Assembly (NCBI GenBank): GCA_003990705.1
Contig: AP018324.1
Location: 1-37,388, forward strand
Reading direction: 5' to 3'
Length of the DNA: 37,388 bases
DNA from: Nostoc sp. HK-01
GTDB taxonomy: Bacteria > Cyanobacteriota > Cyanobacteriia > Cyanobacteriales > Nostocaceae
Shown: piece after piece, positions 16,356 through 24,487 of the stretch
Position numbering within the stretch: position 1 is the stretch's first letter
Layout of the letters: each line of letters starts with the position of its first letter
Made by a program: the position numbers and the translations under genes
The notes under the pieces: model-generated
Database searches by the model: none
What the model was told of the DNA's origin: nothing
Seen by the model: only the letters and a program-made list of their open reading frames with translations

Positions 16356-17630
16356 ATGAATATGGAAATCAAGCCCCAATTGATACAATTGTTAGTAAAA
16401 ATGCCATCGACTCAAACCGTTGGGGAACGTAGAGCACTTTTGAGTATCACGGGATTTGATTATTTAATTCCAAGAATAAATACGCTCGAAAAAAGTAATT
16501 ATGTATTTTTTGCTGAATTAATTGAACTTGTATTCTCTGAAGGACAAGCTCAATTATTAAAATTTCTTTATGCGCTCGTAGATAGTGAATTTATCGGCTT
16601 GGAGACTAGGGAAAAATTAAATTGTTTCATTCTACGAATTGAGGCTTTAGAACCTCGACAATGGAATAACGAATTTAATGAGCCGAAGAATAATCAAACG
16701 GTTGGTATTATTCCTACTCCTAACCGAAGTGCGGTAGGCTTGAAAGAACAACAAAATACAAAACTGGTTGTCCCATCATTTCCCGGAACTCAATCTTTTG
16801 AATTTACTGTAGTTACGATAAATGCTCAAGGGCAAGAAATAGAATCTCATCAAGGACAAGCCTGCTGCTTAACTGAAAAACTTGGGAATGGGATTCTATT
16901 GGAAATGGTTTATATTCCAGGAGGGGAATTTTGGATGGGTTCACCGGAAGCAGAAGGAAAAGGAAGTCGATACTCAAAAGAAAGACCTCAGCATTTAGTC
17001 ACAGTAAAACCATTCTTTATTAGCAAATACGCTATTACGCAAACACAGTGGAAACAAATTGCTTCTTTGCCAGAAGTTAGTCAAAAACTCAAGCTTCGCC
17101 CATCACGTCAAGGAGGCAACAACCACCCTGTTACCCAAGTTTCTTGGTTTGATACTGTTGAGTTTTGCGATCGCCTATCTCAAAAAACAGGTCACAAGTA
17201 CCGCCTTCCTAGCGAAGCCGAGTGGGAATATGCTTGTCGTGCTGGAACTACAACCCCTTTTCACTTTGGGGAAACTATTAACTTCAATGTAGCTAATTAC
17301 GATAGTCGTTACCCCTATCGTTCAGAACCTAAAGGTATTTATCGTGAAAAAACTACAGAAGTAGGCTTTTTTCAGTTTGCGAATTCCTTTGGATTGTTCG
17401 ATATGCACGGGTTAGTTTGGGAATGGTGCTTAGATAATTGGCATCAAAATTATGAAAAAGCATCTACAAATGGAGACACTTGGCTAGACAGTAATGATAA
17501 TAATACTCGTGTGATGCGTGGTGGTTCATGGAGTAGCGAAGCATTTTTGTGTCGTTCTAGTTTTCGCCAGTTTAATTATGCAAGCGAAACCTTGAACAAT
17601 GTTGGTTTTAGAATTGTTCGCTCACTGTAA
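16356..17630 (+). CDS. EAD fused to formylglycine-generating-enzyme-like (FGE-sulfatase) domain
   Basis: A 424-residue two-part protein. Residues about 1-95 (IKPQLIQLLVKMPSTQTVGERRALL…FIGLETREKL) are an effector-associated domain (EAD), a small helical adaptor known from predicted cyanobacterial conflict systems. Residues about 185-424 are an FGE/SUMF1-like domain: MVYIPGGEFWMGSPEAE, RPQHLVTVKPFFISKYAITQ, YRLPSEAEWEYACRAGTTTP, FDMHGLVWEWCLDNWH, RVMRGGSWSS…CRSSFR, VGFRIVRS. Only one Cys remains near the usual active site, so true formylglycine formation is doubtful; in these systems the domain may modify or bind other targets. The start could be ATG 16356 or 16362. It is convergent with the DUF4041 gene, 16 bp apart. 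Confidence 0.82.
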   Translation: MNMEIKPQLIQLLVKMPSTQTVGERRALLSITGFDYLIPRINTLEKSNYVFFAELIELVFSEGQAQLLKFLYALVDSEFIGLETREKLNCFILRIEALEPRQWNNEFNEPKNNQTVGIIPTPNRSAVGLKEQQNTKLVVPSFPGTQSFEFTVVTINAQGQEIESHQGQACCLTEKLGNGILLEMVYIPGGEFWMGSPEAEGKGSRYSKERPQHLVTVKPFFISKYAITQTQWKQIASLPEVSQKLKLRPSRQGGNNHPVTQVSWFDTVEFCDRLSQKTGHKYRLPSEAEWEYACRAGTTTPFHFGETINFNVANYDSRYPYRSEPKGIYREKTTEVGFFQFANSFGLFDMHGLVWEWCLDNWHQNYEKASTNGDTWLDSNDNNTRVMRGGSWSSEAFLCRSSFRQFNYASETLNNVGFRIVRSL

Positions 17631-17646
17631 TATTTAATTAATTAAA

Positions 17647-18984
17647 CTAAGCAATTTCATTTACCTCTGAATATTCCTCATTTGTGTTTGATAGCCGATG
17701 CTTTTTACGTGTAGCTAGAGTTTGCCGATATTCATATGCTTTAGGAGATTTTTCAAACTCATCTATTCTTAAAAATACGCCACTTTTTTTCTGGATTTCT
17801 TTAACTGCTGTCTCAATTTCATCTATTGAAACTTGAAAAAATTCTCTTCTTAAATTAACTGTATTCACTCTTTTATCATCAAAACGTTGATGTAACATTT
17901 GTAATGTATCCAAAGCATCTTCTGAGAAAATTTTAAAGTGAACGTCAAATTGAAATGGAACTGTTGGATTCATTTCCCTAATGTATACTTCTTCTTGACT
18001 ACGAGATGTCATACAAATTCGATACATATCTCGTCCAAGAGAACCTATATTAGAAATTATATAAATATATCCTGATTTCAGTCTTCTAGATTCAGATAGA
18101 GCATTTTCTCTGTCACTTCTATCTTCTGCAACTAGTCGTTCTAACTCATGAATTTTCATCTCCAGTTGTTTTCGCTCTTCGTCTTTAGCTTGTACTATTT
18201 CTTGTCGTATTTTATCAATTTCTTCTTGGTGAAGTCTTTCTCTTTCTTCTGCCTCTTCTACTCTTAGTCTTGCCTTATCAATCGCTTCACGTTCTTTATT
18301 TTGCTTTCTAATTTCCTTATCTCTTTCTTGTTCTTGTTGTTTTTTATCTTCTAATTCGTATTGCAGGTCTAATTCAATAAGCTTAAGTTGTAAATATTCT
18401 TCTGCAATTCTGCATTGTAGAGTTTTTAAATATTTATTGTACTTTTCAAAAGCCTTATTTATTTTGTTTTTTAAAGAATCAACATTATTATATTTAACCT
18501 CTTTGATTACATACTTACACCTTTCTTCAAAAGAGATTTCTACCAATTTGAGAATATCATTTATCATTTTATCGCCTTTTCTTTTGCTATCCCCAACCGT
18601 CCATTGAGTATCACAGATATAAGCTTGATTATTTTTTTGCATCCTGTCTTGTTGTAGCTTGATATCTTTAAGCCGAAGTAAATATTCATCAGAACTAATA
18701 AATTCGTACTTTGGCTCATAATAATCTATAGATTGAAGATAGACTTTTGCATCAAGGTCATTAAATTGCTGCTGAAGATTTCTGATTTCTCTATTCAGAG
18801 ATTCCTGCTCGTTTTCAAGTAGATGAATACTTGACTCTAACTGTCGTTGATACGCCTCTTTATCGTCTAATGCATCATACCTGCGTAATTTTTTTCTAAG
18901 CCGGGACTTTGCAATTAGCGATTGTATTAGCCCGACAAAAAGTCCGGCTAACAATACCAATAATCCCAGTTTTGTTAACGACAT
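17647..18984 (-). CDS. DUF4041 / GIY-YIG (T5orf172-type) protein with N-terminal membrane helix
   Basis: A protein of about 445 residues. It begins with a hydrophobic segment (LGLLVLLAGLFVGLIQSLIA), followed by a coiled coil (ESSIHLLENEQESLNREIRN), a DUF4041-like block (DAKVYLQSIDYYEPKYEF), and a long charged coiled coil (KKQQEQERDKEIRKQNKERE…AEERERLHQEEIDKIRQEI). A C-terminal GIY-YIG/Mug113-type domain starts at SGYIYIISNIGSLGRDMYRICMTSR. In the last motif the usual K-I-G-M-T-R-R is R-I-C-M-T-S-R, a departure that may affect catalysis. ATG 18984 with AGG in front is preferred over GTG 19002. Such proteins occur in phages and defence islands; the target is unknown. Confidence 0.8.
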   Translation of the reverse strand: MSLTKLGLLVLLAGLFVGLIQSLIAKSRLRKKLRRYDALDDKEAYQRQLESSIHLLENEQESLNREIRNLQQQFNDLDAKVYLQSIDYYEPKYEFISSDEYLLRLKDIKLQQDRMQKNNQAYICDTQWTVGDSKRKGDKMINDILKLVEISFEERCKYVIKEVKYNNVDSLKNKINKAFEKYNKYLKTLQCRIAEEYLQLKLIELDLQYELEDKKQQEQERDKEIRKQNKEREAIDKARLRVEEAEERERLHQEEIDKIRQEIVQAKDEERKQLEMKIHELERLVAEDRSDRENALSESRRLKSGYIYIISNIGSLGRDMYRICMTSRSQEEVYIREMNPTVPFQFDVHFKIFSEDALDTLQMLHQRFDDKRVNTVNLRREFFQVSIDEIETAVKEIQKKSGVFLRIDEFEKSPKAYEYRQTLATRKKHRLSNTNEEYSEVNEIA

Positions 18985-19091
18985 AGAACCTAGTATTACC
19001 ACTGATATACTTTATAACTTAGTTTAGAATATTAGAGCAAGCATCTAAAACAGAAGTTAGCGAACGCTACTGTGACCCCAACAGATGGATA

Positions 19092-19127
19092 GGCGTAAAT
19101 AGAAGGTTCGTGTCACCAGGTGCAGCC
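19092..19127 (+). repeat. Inverted partial copy of an EAD coding segment, arm 1
   Basis: Thirty-six bases here match the reverse complement of 19413-19448 with two differences (the first 21 bases are identical). On the plus strand it encodes GVNRRFVSPGAAL before a stop, against GVNRRFVPPSAAY in the minus-strand EAD gene next door. It is an orphan piece of another EAD gene lying in the opposite direction. Confidence 0.7.
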
Positions 19128-19271
19128 TTGTAAAGTTTTGTAAAAATGACCGATTTTCCTGGGGTAATTGATAAGAAATACAAATGAGAACTTTGCCTAG
19201 TTTGTCTTCTTTTAGGCAATGTTTTTTAGTTTTGAGACGGAGCAATAATACTTTGAAACACAAACTTCCAG

Positions 19272-19535
19272 CTACTCCAAGTTCCGTTTTAGGTAAAGTT
19301 CTTTTACTTTCTCTGCGCTAGAACAACTATTTGTGCAACTTATCTTTTTGAGATCGCGCTTAAATCTCGTATCAATCTCTGTAACTATTGCTGTATAAGG
19401 TTTATAGTCATAGGCTGCACTTGGTGGCACGAACCTTCTATTTACGCCAATATCCAGAAGAGCCTGACGCTCCCGAACTGTGTGAACATTTGGTAGTTGT
19501 ACTAAAAATTCTAAAAGTCGGGGCTTAAGCTTCAT
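19272..19535 (-). CDS. Stand-alone EAD-like protein, probably truncated
   Basis: An 87-residue protein. MKLKPRLLEFLVQLPNVHTV followed by RERQALLDIG matches the start of the EAD-FGE protein (EIKPQLIQLLVKMPSTQTVGERRALLSITG), so this is an effector-associated domain with no effector attached. The C-terminal third (RDLKKISCTNSCSSAEKVKE) looks unlike the other EADs and may be frame-shifted sequence. It lies between the DUF4041 gene and the EAD-protease gene on the same strand. It could still act as a free adaptor or decoy, or be a gene remnant whose effector part was deleted. Confidence 0.55.
   Translation of the reverse strand: MKLKPRLLEFLVQLPNVHTVRERQALLDIGVNRRFVPPSAAYDYKPYTAIVTEIDTRFKRDLKKISCTNSCSSAEKVKELYLKRNLE
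19413..19448 (-). repeat. Inverted partial copy of an EAD coding segment, arm 2
   Basis: The counterpart of 19092-19127, lying within the EAD gene 19272-19535. Two near-identical inverted copies about 290 bp apart could drive inversion or gene conversion between EAD pieces. Confidence 0.7.
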
Positions 19536-19660
19536 GAAACTTCCTCAGCACCAATAATGCCTGCATATCCAAACGTTTGCAGCTTTATAAATTAGCTCAA
19601 GCAAGTTTTTGCTCATTAAAAAGAAGGCTTATGAGTCACTGGAGTTGAGAGTTCAAGCAT

Positions 19661-20719
19661 TTAATTGGCTGCTAAATTCACCATTTTTCTAATCTCTGAG
19701 GGCAAATCCGCTAAAATCTTGTCTAATAGTATACCTTCGTTTCTAAAATAACGTCTCTGGGTTGTGGGTTCAGGGATACTACCACCCGCATGATGAAGGG
19801 CAACAACCTCCCATCCATCGTTTAATACTGGCGATCCAGAAGAACCATTCAGTGTGGAGGTTACATACTGCACCACATTGCCTCCAACATACTCAACAAA
19901 ATTGTTTTGGAAGGAAATTTCTTTGGGTCGTCCTGCTGGATGCTGAATGATGTTTACTCGCTCTCTGCGCTTGATATTCCTTGATAATAAAGGCAACCAT
20001 CCCCATTTCTGCCCAGGTGCGCCATCAAGCTGAACTAGTGTATAATCTAGATCATGATTGGTATGGAACAATCCACCAAACTTTGCATGATATTCTTGAC
20101 TAGGCTGAGAACGTCCCCGAAAATCATCTTCGTAGTTAAAGCGAAATATAGAATTTAATAATAAATCTGAACTTGGCAAAACGTGATTATTCGTGAGCAA
20201 TAAATCTTCAGCTACTAAAAAGCCTGTCCCTGACCAACGTTCATAGCTAGACTGGACTCCAATATAAGCAACTGAACGCGCTACTTCTAGTCCTTTTTGT
20301 AGAAAGGCAATGGGGCGTAGCGTATTCTCACCAATAATCTTCTCCAGTATATCTGCTGTCGTTTCTCCACCTTTCCACTGATCAATATCAGGGAGTGCAG
20401 CGATCGGTGTCATCATGTCATACTTTGTTAGCAATCCATCAAGGAATTCTTGCTGCTGAACTCCTACCAAGCCCTTGAGCGTGTTGAGAAATAACCCTAG
20501 TGCCTCATGATTATATGTCAAACGCCCATACTTTGATAGATAGCTAACAACTTCATTTACTGCTACAAAAGATGCACCCGACAGATCCATCATGGGTGCT
20601 AACTGCTTTAGACCAGCCAATTCCAAGATTTGTATACGTGATCGATCTGTTGCTAACTCTGGTATATCCTTAAGCAAGGTAATTAGTTGTTTGCGATCTT
20701 CAATATCTAGATCGATCAT
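19661..20719 (-). CDS. EAD fused to trypsin-like serine protease
   Basis: A 352-residue predicted conflict-system protease. Residues about 1-100 (QLITLLKDIPELATDRSRIQILELAG… and a helical repeat) form an EAD-like adaptor. Residues about 145-345 form a trypsin-fold peptidase with a complete triad: His179 (LLTNNHVLP), Asp225 (HDLDYTLVQL) and Ser294 (LNGSSGSPVLND). No signal peptide is seen, so it should act in the cytoplasm, probably brought to a sensor through EAD-EAD contacts and cleaving proteins on activation. A broken homologue of the protease part sits at 15984-16322. ATG 20719 has GGGAG (about 20736) some distance upstream. Confidence 0.82.
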   Translation of the reverse strand: MIDLDIEDRKQLITLLKDIPELATDRSRIQILELAGLKQLAPMMDLSGASFVAVNEVVSYLSKYGRLTYNHEALGLFLNTLKGLVGVQQQEFLDGLLTKYDMMTPIAALPDIDQWKGGETTADILEKIIGENTLRPIAFLQKGLEVARSVAYIGVQSSYERWSGTGFLVAEDLLLTNNHVLPSSDLLLNSIFRFNYEDDFRGRSQPSQEYHAKFGGLFHTNHDLDYTLVQLDGAPGQKWGWLPLLSRNIKRRERVNIIQHPAGRPKEISFQNNFVEYVGGNVVQYVTSTLNGSSGSPVLNDGWEVVALHHAGGSIPEPTTQRRYFRNEGILLDKILADLPSEIRKMVNLAAN

Positions 20720-20824
20720 GGGATTTGCTTCCGCTCCCTAAAAATTTTCTATGTGCAGATAGCGAAATATACTAAATCTTTTTGGATTATAAAAAACTTT
20801 GCACCCTAAGCATTAATTACAATA

Positions 20825-21038
20825 TGTCGGTTAACAAATTGTTTGTCACTTTAACAGATTAATGTCGTCCTATCAGAAACTGCTAAAGTCAAGACGACTC
20901 AAGGAGTTGTAATTTTTTGGGCATTCCTCACAAGGCACGGATTAGCGATCACATCAATAACTGAAAACCATACGATGTAAGGTTTTCTCTTCCGATGACA
21001 TCAATATGTTAAAGCGAAAAACAATCTGTTAACCGACA
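20825..21038. mobile_element. 214-bp miniature element with Tn7-like/CAST-type ends
   Basis: The two ends are inverted copies: TGTCGGTTAACAAATTGTTT… (from 20825) against TGTCGGTTAACAGATTGTTT… (reverse complement from 21038), matching at about 39 of 46 positions. Each end holds two direct repeats of the TTAACAxATTxxTxTC kind, the layout of TnsB-type transposase sites. From memory the left end strongly resembles the ends of cyanobacterial Tn7-like elements including type V-K CRISPR-associated transposons (TGT…ACAAATTxTxTGTC…ACAGATTAATGTC). There is no coding sequence inside. A 5-bp target duplication is not visible (CAATA against TTTAG). Confidence 0.65.
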
Positions 21039-21120
21039 TTTAGAGACTATCCCTGTCGTGTCACTTTAGGCAGAAGAAAAATAGAATTCAGGGTTAATAT
21101 TAAAACTCCTCGGTTAATTC

Positions 21121-21139
21121 TTGCCCATCTCCTCCGAAA
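21121..21139. repeat. Dispersed 19-bp repeat, copy 2
   Basis: TTGCCCATCTCCTCCGAAA, one base different from 4834-4852. It lies behind the Rep stop codon. A weak stem CCCAT/ATGGG overlaps it. Confidence 0.4.
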
Positions 21140-21165
21140 AAAATGGGTCTCCAAAAACTAATTTA

Positions 21166-23355
21166 TCAAAGTTTGGCTGTGCCTTGATTATGTTTACTTT
21201 GTTTTAATCGTTGTGCCATTTCTAAAACCTCCGGGTTAGCCGCCAGCCATTGCTGGGCTTCCTGTTGTAAAATCAACGACTGGGACTCTAACATTAGCAG
21301 TCGTTGGGCCAGCTGTTCCAGCTTGATTCGCTCTTGGGGCTGTAAGCACAAGTTTTCTGTGGTGCAGTAGACTTTCACCCAATGGCGTGCTTGAGTACTT
21401 GCCTGTAGTTTTAGCCGAATGCTTTGACGATAATCTTCTGGAGTGAACGTTTCTACATAGGATGAGCCTAATGGTTCTATCGCCGGGGCTGGTAGTAAAT
21501 CTTCAAACCCAGTATTTAACGGTGTAGAAGCTAGTAGCTCCACTGGTACAGATGCTTCAGTGCTTAGGGTACAGTCATCAGGTGAAGCAATGCTTTTAGC
21601 TGGCGTAGCGATCGCCAAATTGTTATCAAATCTGCTATCAATCCCCTGTACTACATCTGCAATATCTGTTTGAGAAAAGTTTTCCGTGTTTGATAAGTCT
21701 TGCTTATTGTCATTTTTGGCGGCGCTGGGCAGAACTAGACATTGGATTTGCTTATGATTTAAGTCATTTAAGACTTTTGAACAATCTGAAGAATTACAGC
21801 TGATCTCAAAATTAGAAATGACCAATGATTTATCTGCTTGATTAAGTTCAGCTATTGGCGTTGCTGGCGGCTTTGCTGAAGTTAAGTACAAAACCTTCAT
21901 GTATTGGGGGGGTGTGTAAATTTTGGCTCTTTGTGACTGTGTTGCTTGTGCTGTTTGGGTTTCCGAGTTAGGTTCTTCTAACCCAGGGACTGGCAGTTGC
22001 GGGTATTTTTCTGCTGTTAAATTCGCTGTATCGCTCTCTGGGCAATCGTTTACAGGCTGTTTTGTTTCTGCTTTTTCTTGGTGGTCGGGATGCCATAGGG
22101 GTAGGTAAATCGGCTTGTGCAGAGTTGTCTGGCTTACTCCTATGCCATACTGGGCTTTTGATGCGGCTATGATTGCTTGGGCGCGATCACTTGTTCGTTT
22201 GGGAAATGTTTCTGTGGCTTGTAGCTGTGCGACTATTGCACTTATACGCTCTATTGTTTGTTGCTGACGTTGAGAGTTGGGGTGCAGTTCAATAATCTTG
22301 TTATCGTCTACTGTGCCAAATTGTTCTTGATAACTATTTACCCGTTTTGGTGTGCCTGGGTAGGGGGTGTAAAATCCTTCACAGCATCTGGCCCATTCTC
22401 TGGCTCTCGGCTCGATTTCGTGTTGGTGGCGACACCACTCCATATATCCTGGTGACTGGCAGGCTGTGATGATGATATAGTCCACTAGAGCTTGGCCACT
22501 TAGTTGGCGAAAGACTATACCGTAACAGGCGATGTCTTTGAGAAGGTCGTTTGTCTGTCCGTGTCCTGTCCACCCTTCACTGATTCTTTCTTCTAGGTCA
22601 TTTCTCCATTGGTCGATGGCACTGCGCTGACGGTAGGGAAATCTGATGACTTTCTGAAATTTGGCTAGGGAGATCGCTTCTGTTAATGCTGAGTAGTCTT
22701 GCCCTGCTGCTGACCAGTCAGCGGCATCCATTAAGTCTTCTACGTCGTCTGACCAAGGTTCTAAGATGTCGTCTAATATGTATGAGCCTGTTTGCAAGGG
22801 TAGGCGGTGGGCGTTAAAGCTGCTTGGTCTGCCAGTACTGTATACTTTGCAGTTGGGGAAGATTTCTAGTTCTCCTCCTTTGATTTTGAATCCTGCTGCT
22901 TCTAGGGTTTGCTTGATGGCACAAGCTAGGAGAAATGAGGGTTGTTTTTCTGACAAGAAGTAATATATGTGCAGTCCGCCACTATCACTCGATTGTATGG
23001 GGACTGGTCGGCATAGGCCGATTTCTTCTAGGCAGCCTAGTAGTTGCTTGTATTTTAAGAGGTTGTTGGCGGGGTGTAGTTTGCTTTTGCGGTCGAGGTC
23101 TATTAGCAGGTAGCTGGTTTGTTTGTCGAACCGCAGTCCTAGTAATACGCTTTGGTCAAGGTACTGCTGCCACAAGTTTCTGGGCTGTAGGGGATAGCGG
23201 TTTTCTGTCTGCCAATGTGGGCGTTCTCCAACTTTTGGGGTGGGGGCAAAGATGAATCCCCATCCGTGATTGAAGTGTGATATAAACCTCTGCCCTATTG
23301 GGTCTAATGGCTGGGGTATCTGTTGTGTTGTTTTTCTTACATTCGCTAGTCTCAT
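21166..23355 (-). CDS. Primase-like (AEP) plasmid replication protein, candidate Rep
   Basis: A 729-residue protein. The N-terminal domain carries archaeo-eukaryotic primase hallmarks: SYLLIDLDRKS (Asp86, Asp88), SSDSGGLHIYYFLSE (His129) and GELEIFPNCKVY (about 155-166). A helical middle part (AIDQWRNDLEERISEGWTGH…GYMEWCRHQHE) and an HTH-like segment (SKAQYGIGVSQTTLHKPIYL, then PLWHPDH) follow. The C-terminal half is low-complexity and ends in a helical Gln/Leu-rich tail. Primase-helicase-type proteins of this kind serve as replication initiators on cyanobacterial plasmids, and no other Rep candidate exists here. GGAG stands before ATG 23355 but lies inside a hairpin (23362-23388), so translation is probably controlled. 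Confidence 0.7.
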   Translation of the reverse strand: MRLANVRKTTQQIPQPLDPIGQRFISHFNHGWGFIFAPTPKVGERPHWQTENRYPLQPRNLWQQYLDQSVLLGLRFDKQTSYLLIDLDRKSKLHPANNLLKYKQLLGCLEEIGLCRPVPIQSSDSGGLHIYYFLSEKQPSFLLACAIKQTLEAAGFKIKGGELEIFPNCKVYSTGRPSSFNAHRLPLQTGSYILDDILEPWSDDVEDLMDAADWSAAGQDYSALTEAISLAKFQKVIRFPYRQRSAIDQWRNDLEERISEGWTGHGQTNDLLKDIACYGIVFRQLSGQALVDYIIITACQSPGYMEWCRHQHEIEPRAREWARCCEGFYTPYPGTPKRVNSYQEQFGTVDDNKIIELHPNSQRQQQTIERISAIVAQLQATETFPKRTSDRAQAIIAASKAQYGIGVSQTTLHKPIYLPLWHPDHQEKAETKQPVNDCPESDTANLTAEKYPQLPVPGLEEPNSETQTAQATQSQRAKIYTPPQYMKVLYLTSAKPPATPIAELNQADKSLVISNFEISCNSSDCSKVLNDLNHKQIQCLVLPSAAKNDNKQDLSNTENFSQTDIADVVQGIDSRFDNNLAIATPAKSIASPDDCTLSTEASVPVELLASTPLNTGFEDLLPAPAIEPLGSSYVETFTPEDYRQSIRLKLQASTQARHWVKVYCTTENLCLQPQERIKLEQLAQRLLMLESQSLILQQEAQQWLAANPEVLEMAQRLKQSKHNQGTAKL

Positions 23356-23361
23356 TTCTTT

Positions 23362-23388
23362 CTCCGATGATGATTGGATTCATCGGAG
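23362..23388 (-). promoter_or_regulatory. Leader hairpin covering the Rep ribosome binding site
   Basis: On the minus strand CTCCGATGA (23388-23380) pairs perfectly with TCATCGGAG (23370-23362) around a 9-base loop. The GGAG Shine-Dalgarno of the Rep gene is the last part of the stem, 6 bases from ATG 23355. Folding would hide the ribosome binding site. Confidence 0.65.
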
Positions 23389-24478
23389 CTACCCAAGATT
23401 TGGGGCGAAGTAGCAGTGCTTTATTCAAGTACAATCAACATTCAAAAATAGAAGATTTCCAATTTTCCAGAAAACAACTGTTTTGTTGAAAAGTGCTGAA
23501 TTTCTTCAGCTAAAACTCTTAGGTTAGTTTTCAAGGGTTGATGACACCTAATTAAAGTTTTACTAACTTTGCTTTTATCACGCAGACATTGCTAAATTGA
23601 TATTGCTTTTAAATTTTTATGGTTAGTTGCTAACCGCTAAACTTATGTCTGGCGTGTGGGTAGCTAACCGATTTCTTTTTTTACTTACTATCCGGGAGCT
23701 GACTAAGCTATTGGTTTAATGCTTGGGGTCGCTTTTGGGTAGTTAAGACAGCAGAAATCAGCCCTAGAAGTTAGCTCAAGAGCAAAAAATACAATATTTA
23801 GCTGAAAACAAGAATTAATCACGACTTTCCCTCATATATGAGGCATCTAGTCGTCAATTTTGTCCCTCAATTATTGTTGGCTTAATAGCTCTTGTTAATA
23901 CTCCGCTTTAAGTCCAGAGTCGGGATAAATTGTAGTGCTAGATGCCTTTTTTACTTTTTGTCCAAAAAAAGGCATAAAATGTCACGCCCTGTGTGCTAAT
24001 ATTGGCAACAGGAAAGGTACGAGTGGTGAGTCCTCGTTAGTTTGGAACAATTTGGTGTATCGACGGCCAAGTCTTAACACAGCCAAAAATGTTCTACAAC
24101 GACTCACACCTATTTTGACTATTTGAATACGCTGCTCTTGTCGTTTTCGCCTCCTTTGTAAATCGACTTATCTTGGTCTGCAAAGCAGACTTACTTTCGC
24201 TAGAGTAGCATGAAAAGCCCCTTGACCGTATAAAAACAAGCTGATTTCGTCAGTTGTTACCTATCCTGGGTAGGATGCTATTTCAGTCAGACAGACATTT
24301 TTTCTTGGAAATTCAACCTTAATAGGTCAGTCATAGTTATTTTTAAGATGTTCACAGCAGTTTTTGTCCGACTGCTACGAACATTTTTTTTGTAAAGTTT
24401 TATATTTTTATATTTTTCATCCTTACTCATTGATTAGCTATTCCTTACTGAGCGTTCGCACTCATTTTTTGGTCTACT
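23389..24478. other. 1.1-kb non-coding region behind Rep start; candidate origin
   Basis: No gene is supported here. It contains several inverted repeats: GGTTAG-TTG-CTAACC (about 23620), CCTCATATATGAGG (about 23830), GGCATCTAG (23842-23850) with CTAGATGCC (23938-23946), and an 11-bp AT-rich stem ATGCCTTTTTT (23942-23952) with AAAAAAGGCAT (23965-23975). GTTAGC/GCTAAC boxes recur at 23520-23780. Lying upstream of the Rep gene, it is the best place for the origin and Rep promoter, though clear iterons are not seen. Confidence 0.45.
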
Positions 24479-24487
24479 GAATTTTTT

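Noticed and set aside
19057-19263. 68-codon minus-strand frame below the EAD gene
   Set aside because: It is antisense to the inverted EAD fragment and has no EAD pattern in this frame.
23935-24126. 63-codon plus-strand frame in the candidate origin
   Set aside because: It begins within an AT-rich inverted repeat, has no ribosome binding site and no family resemblance.
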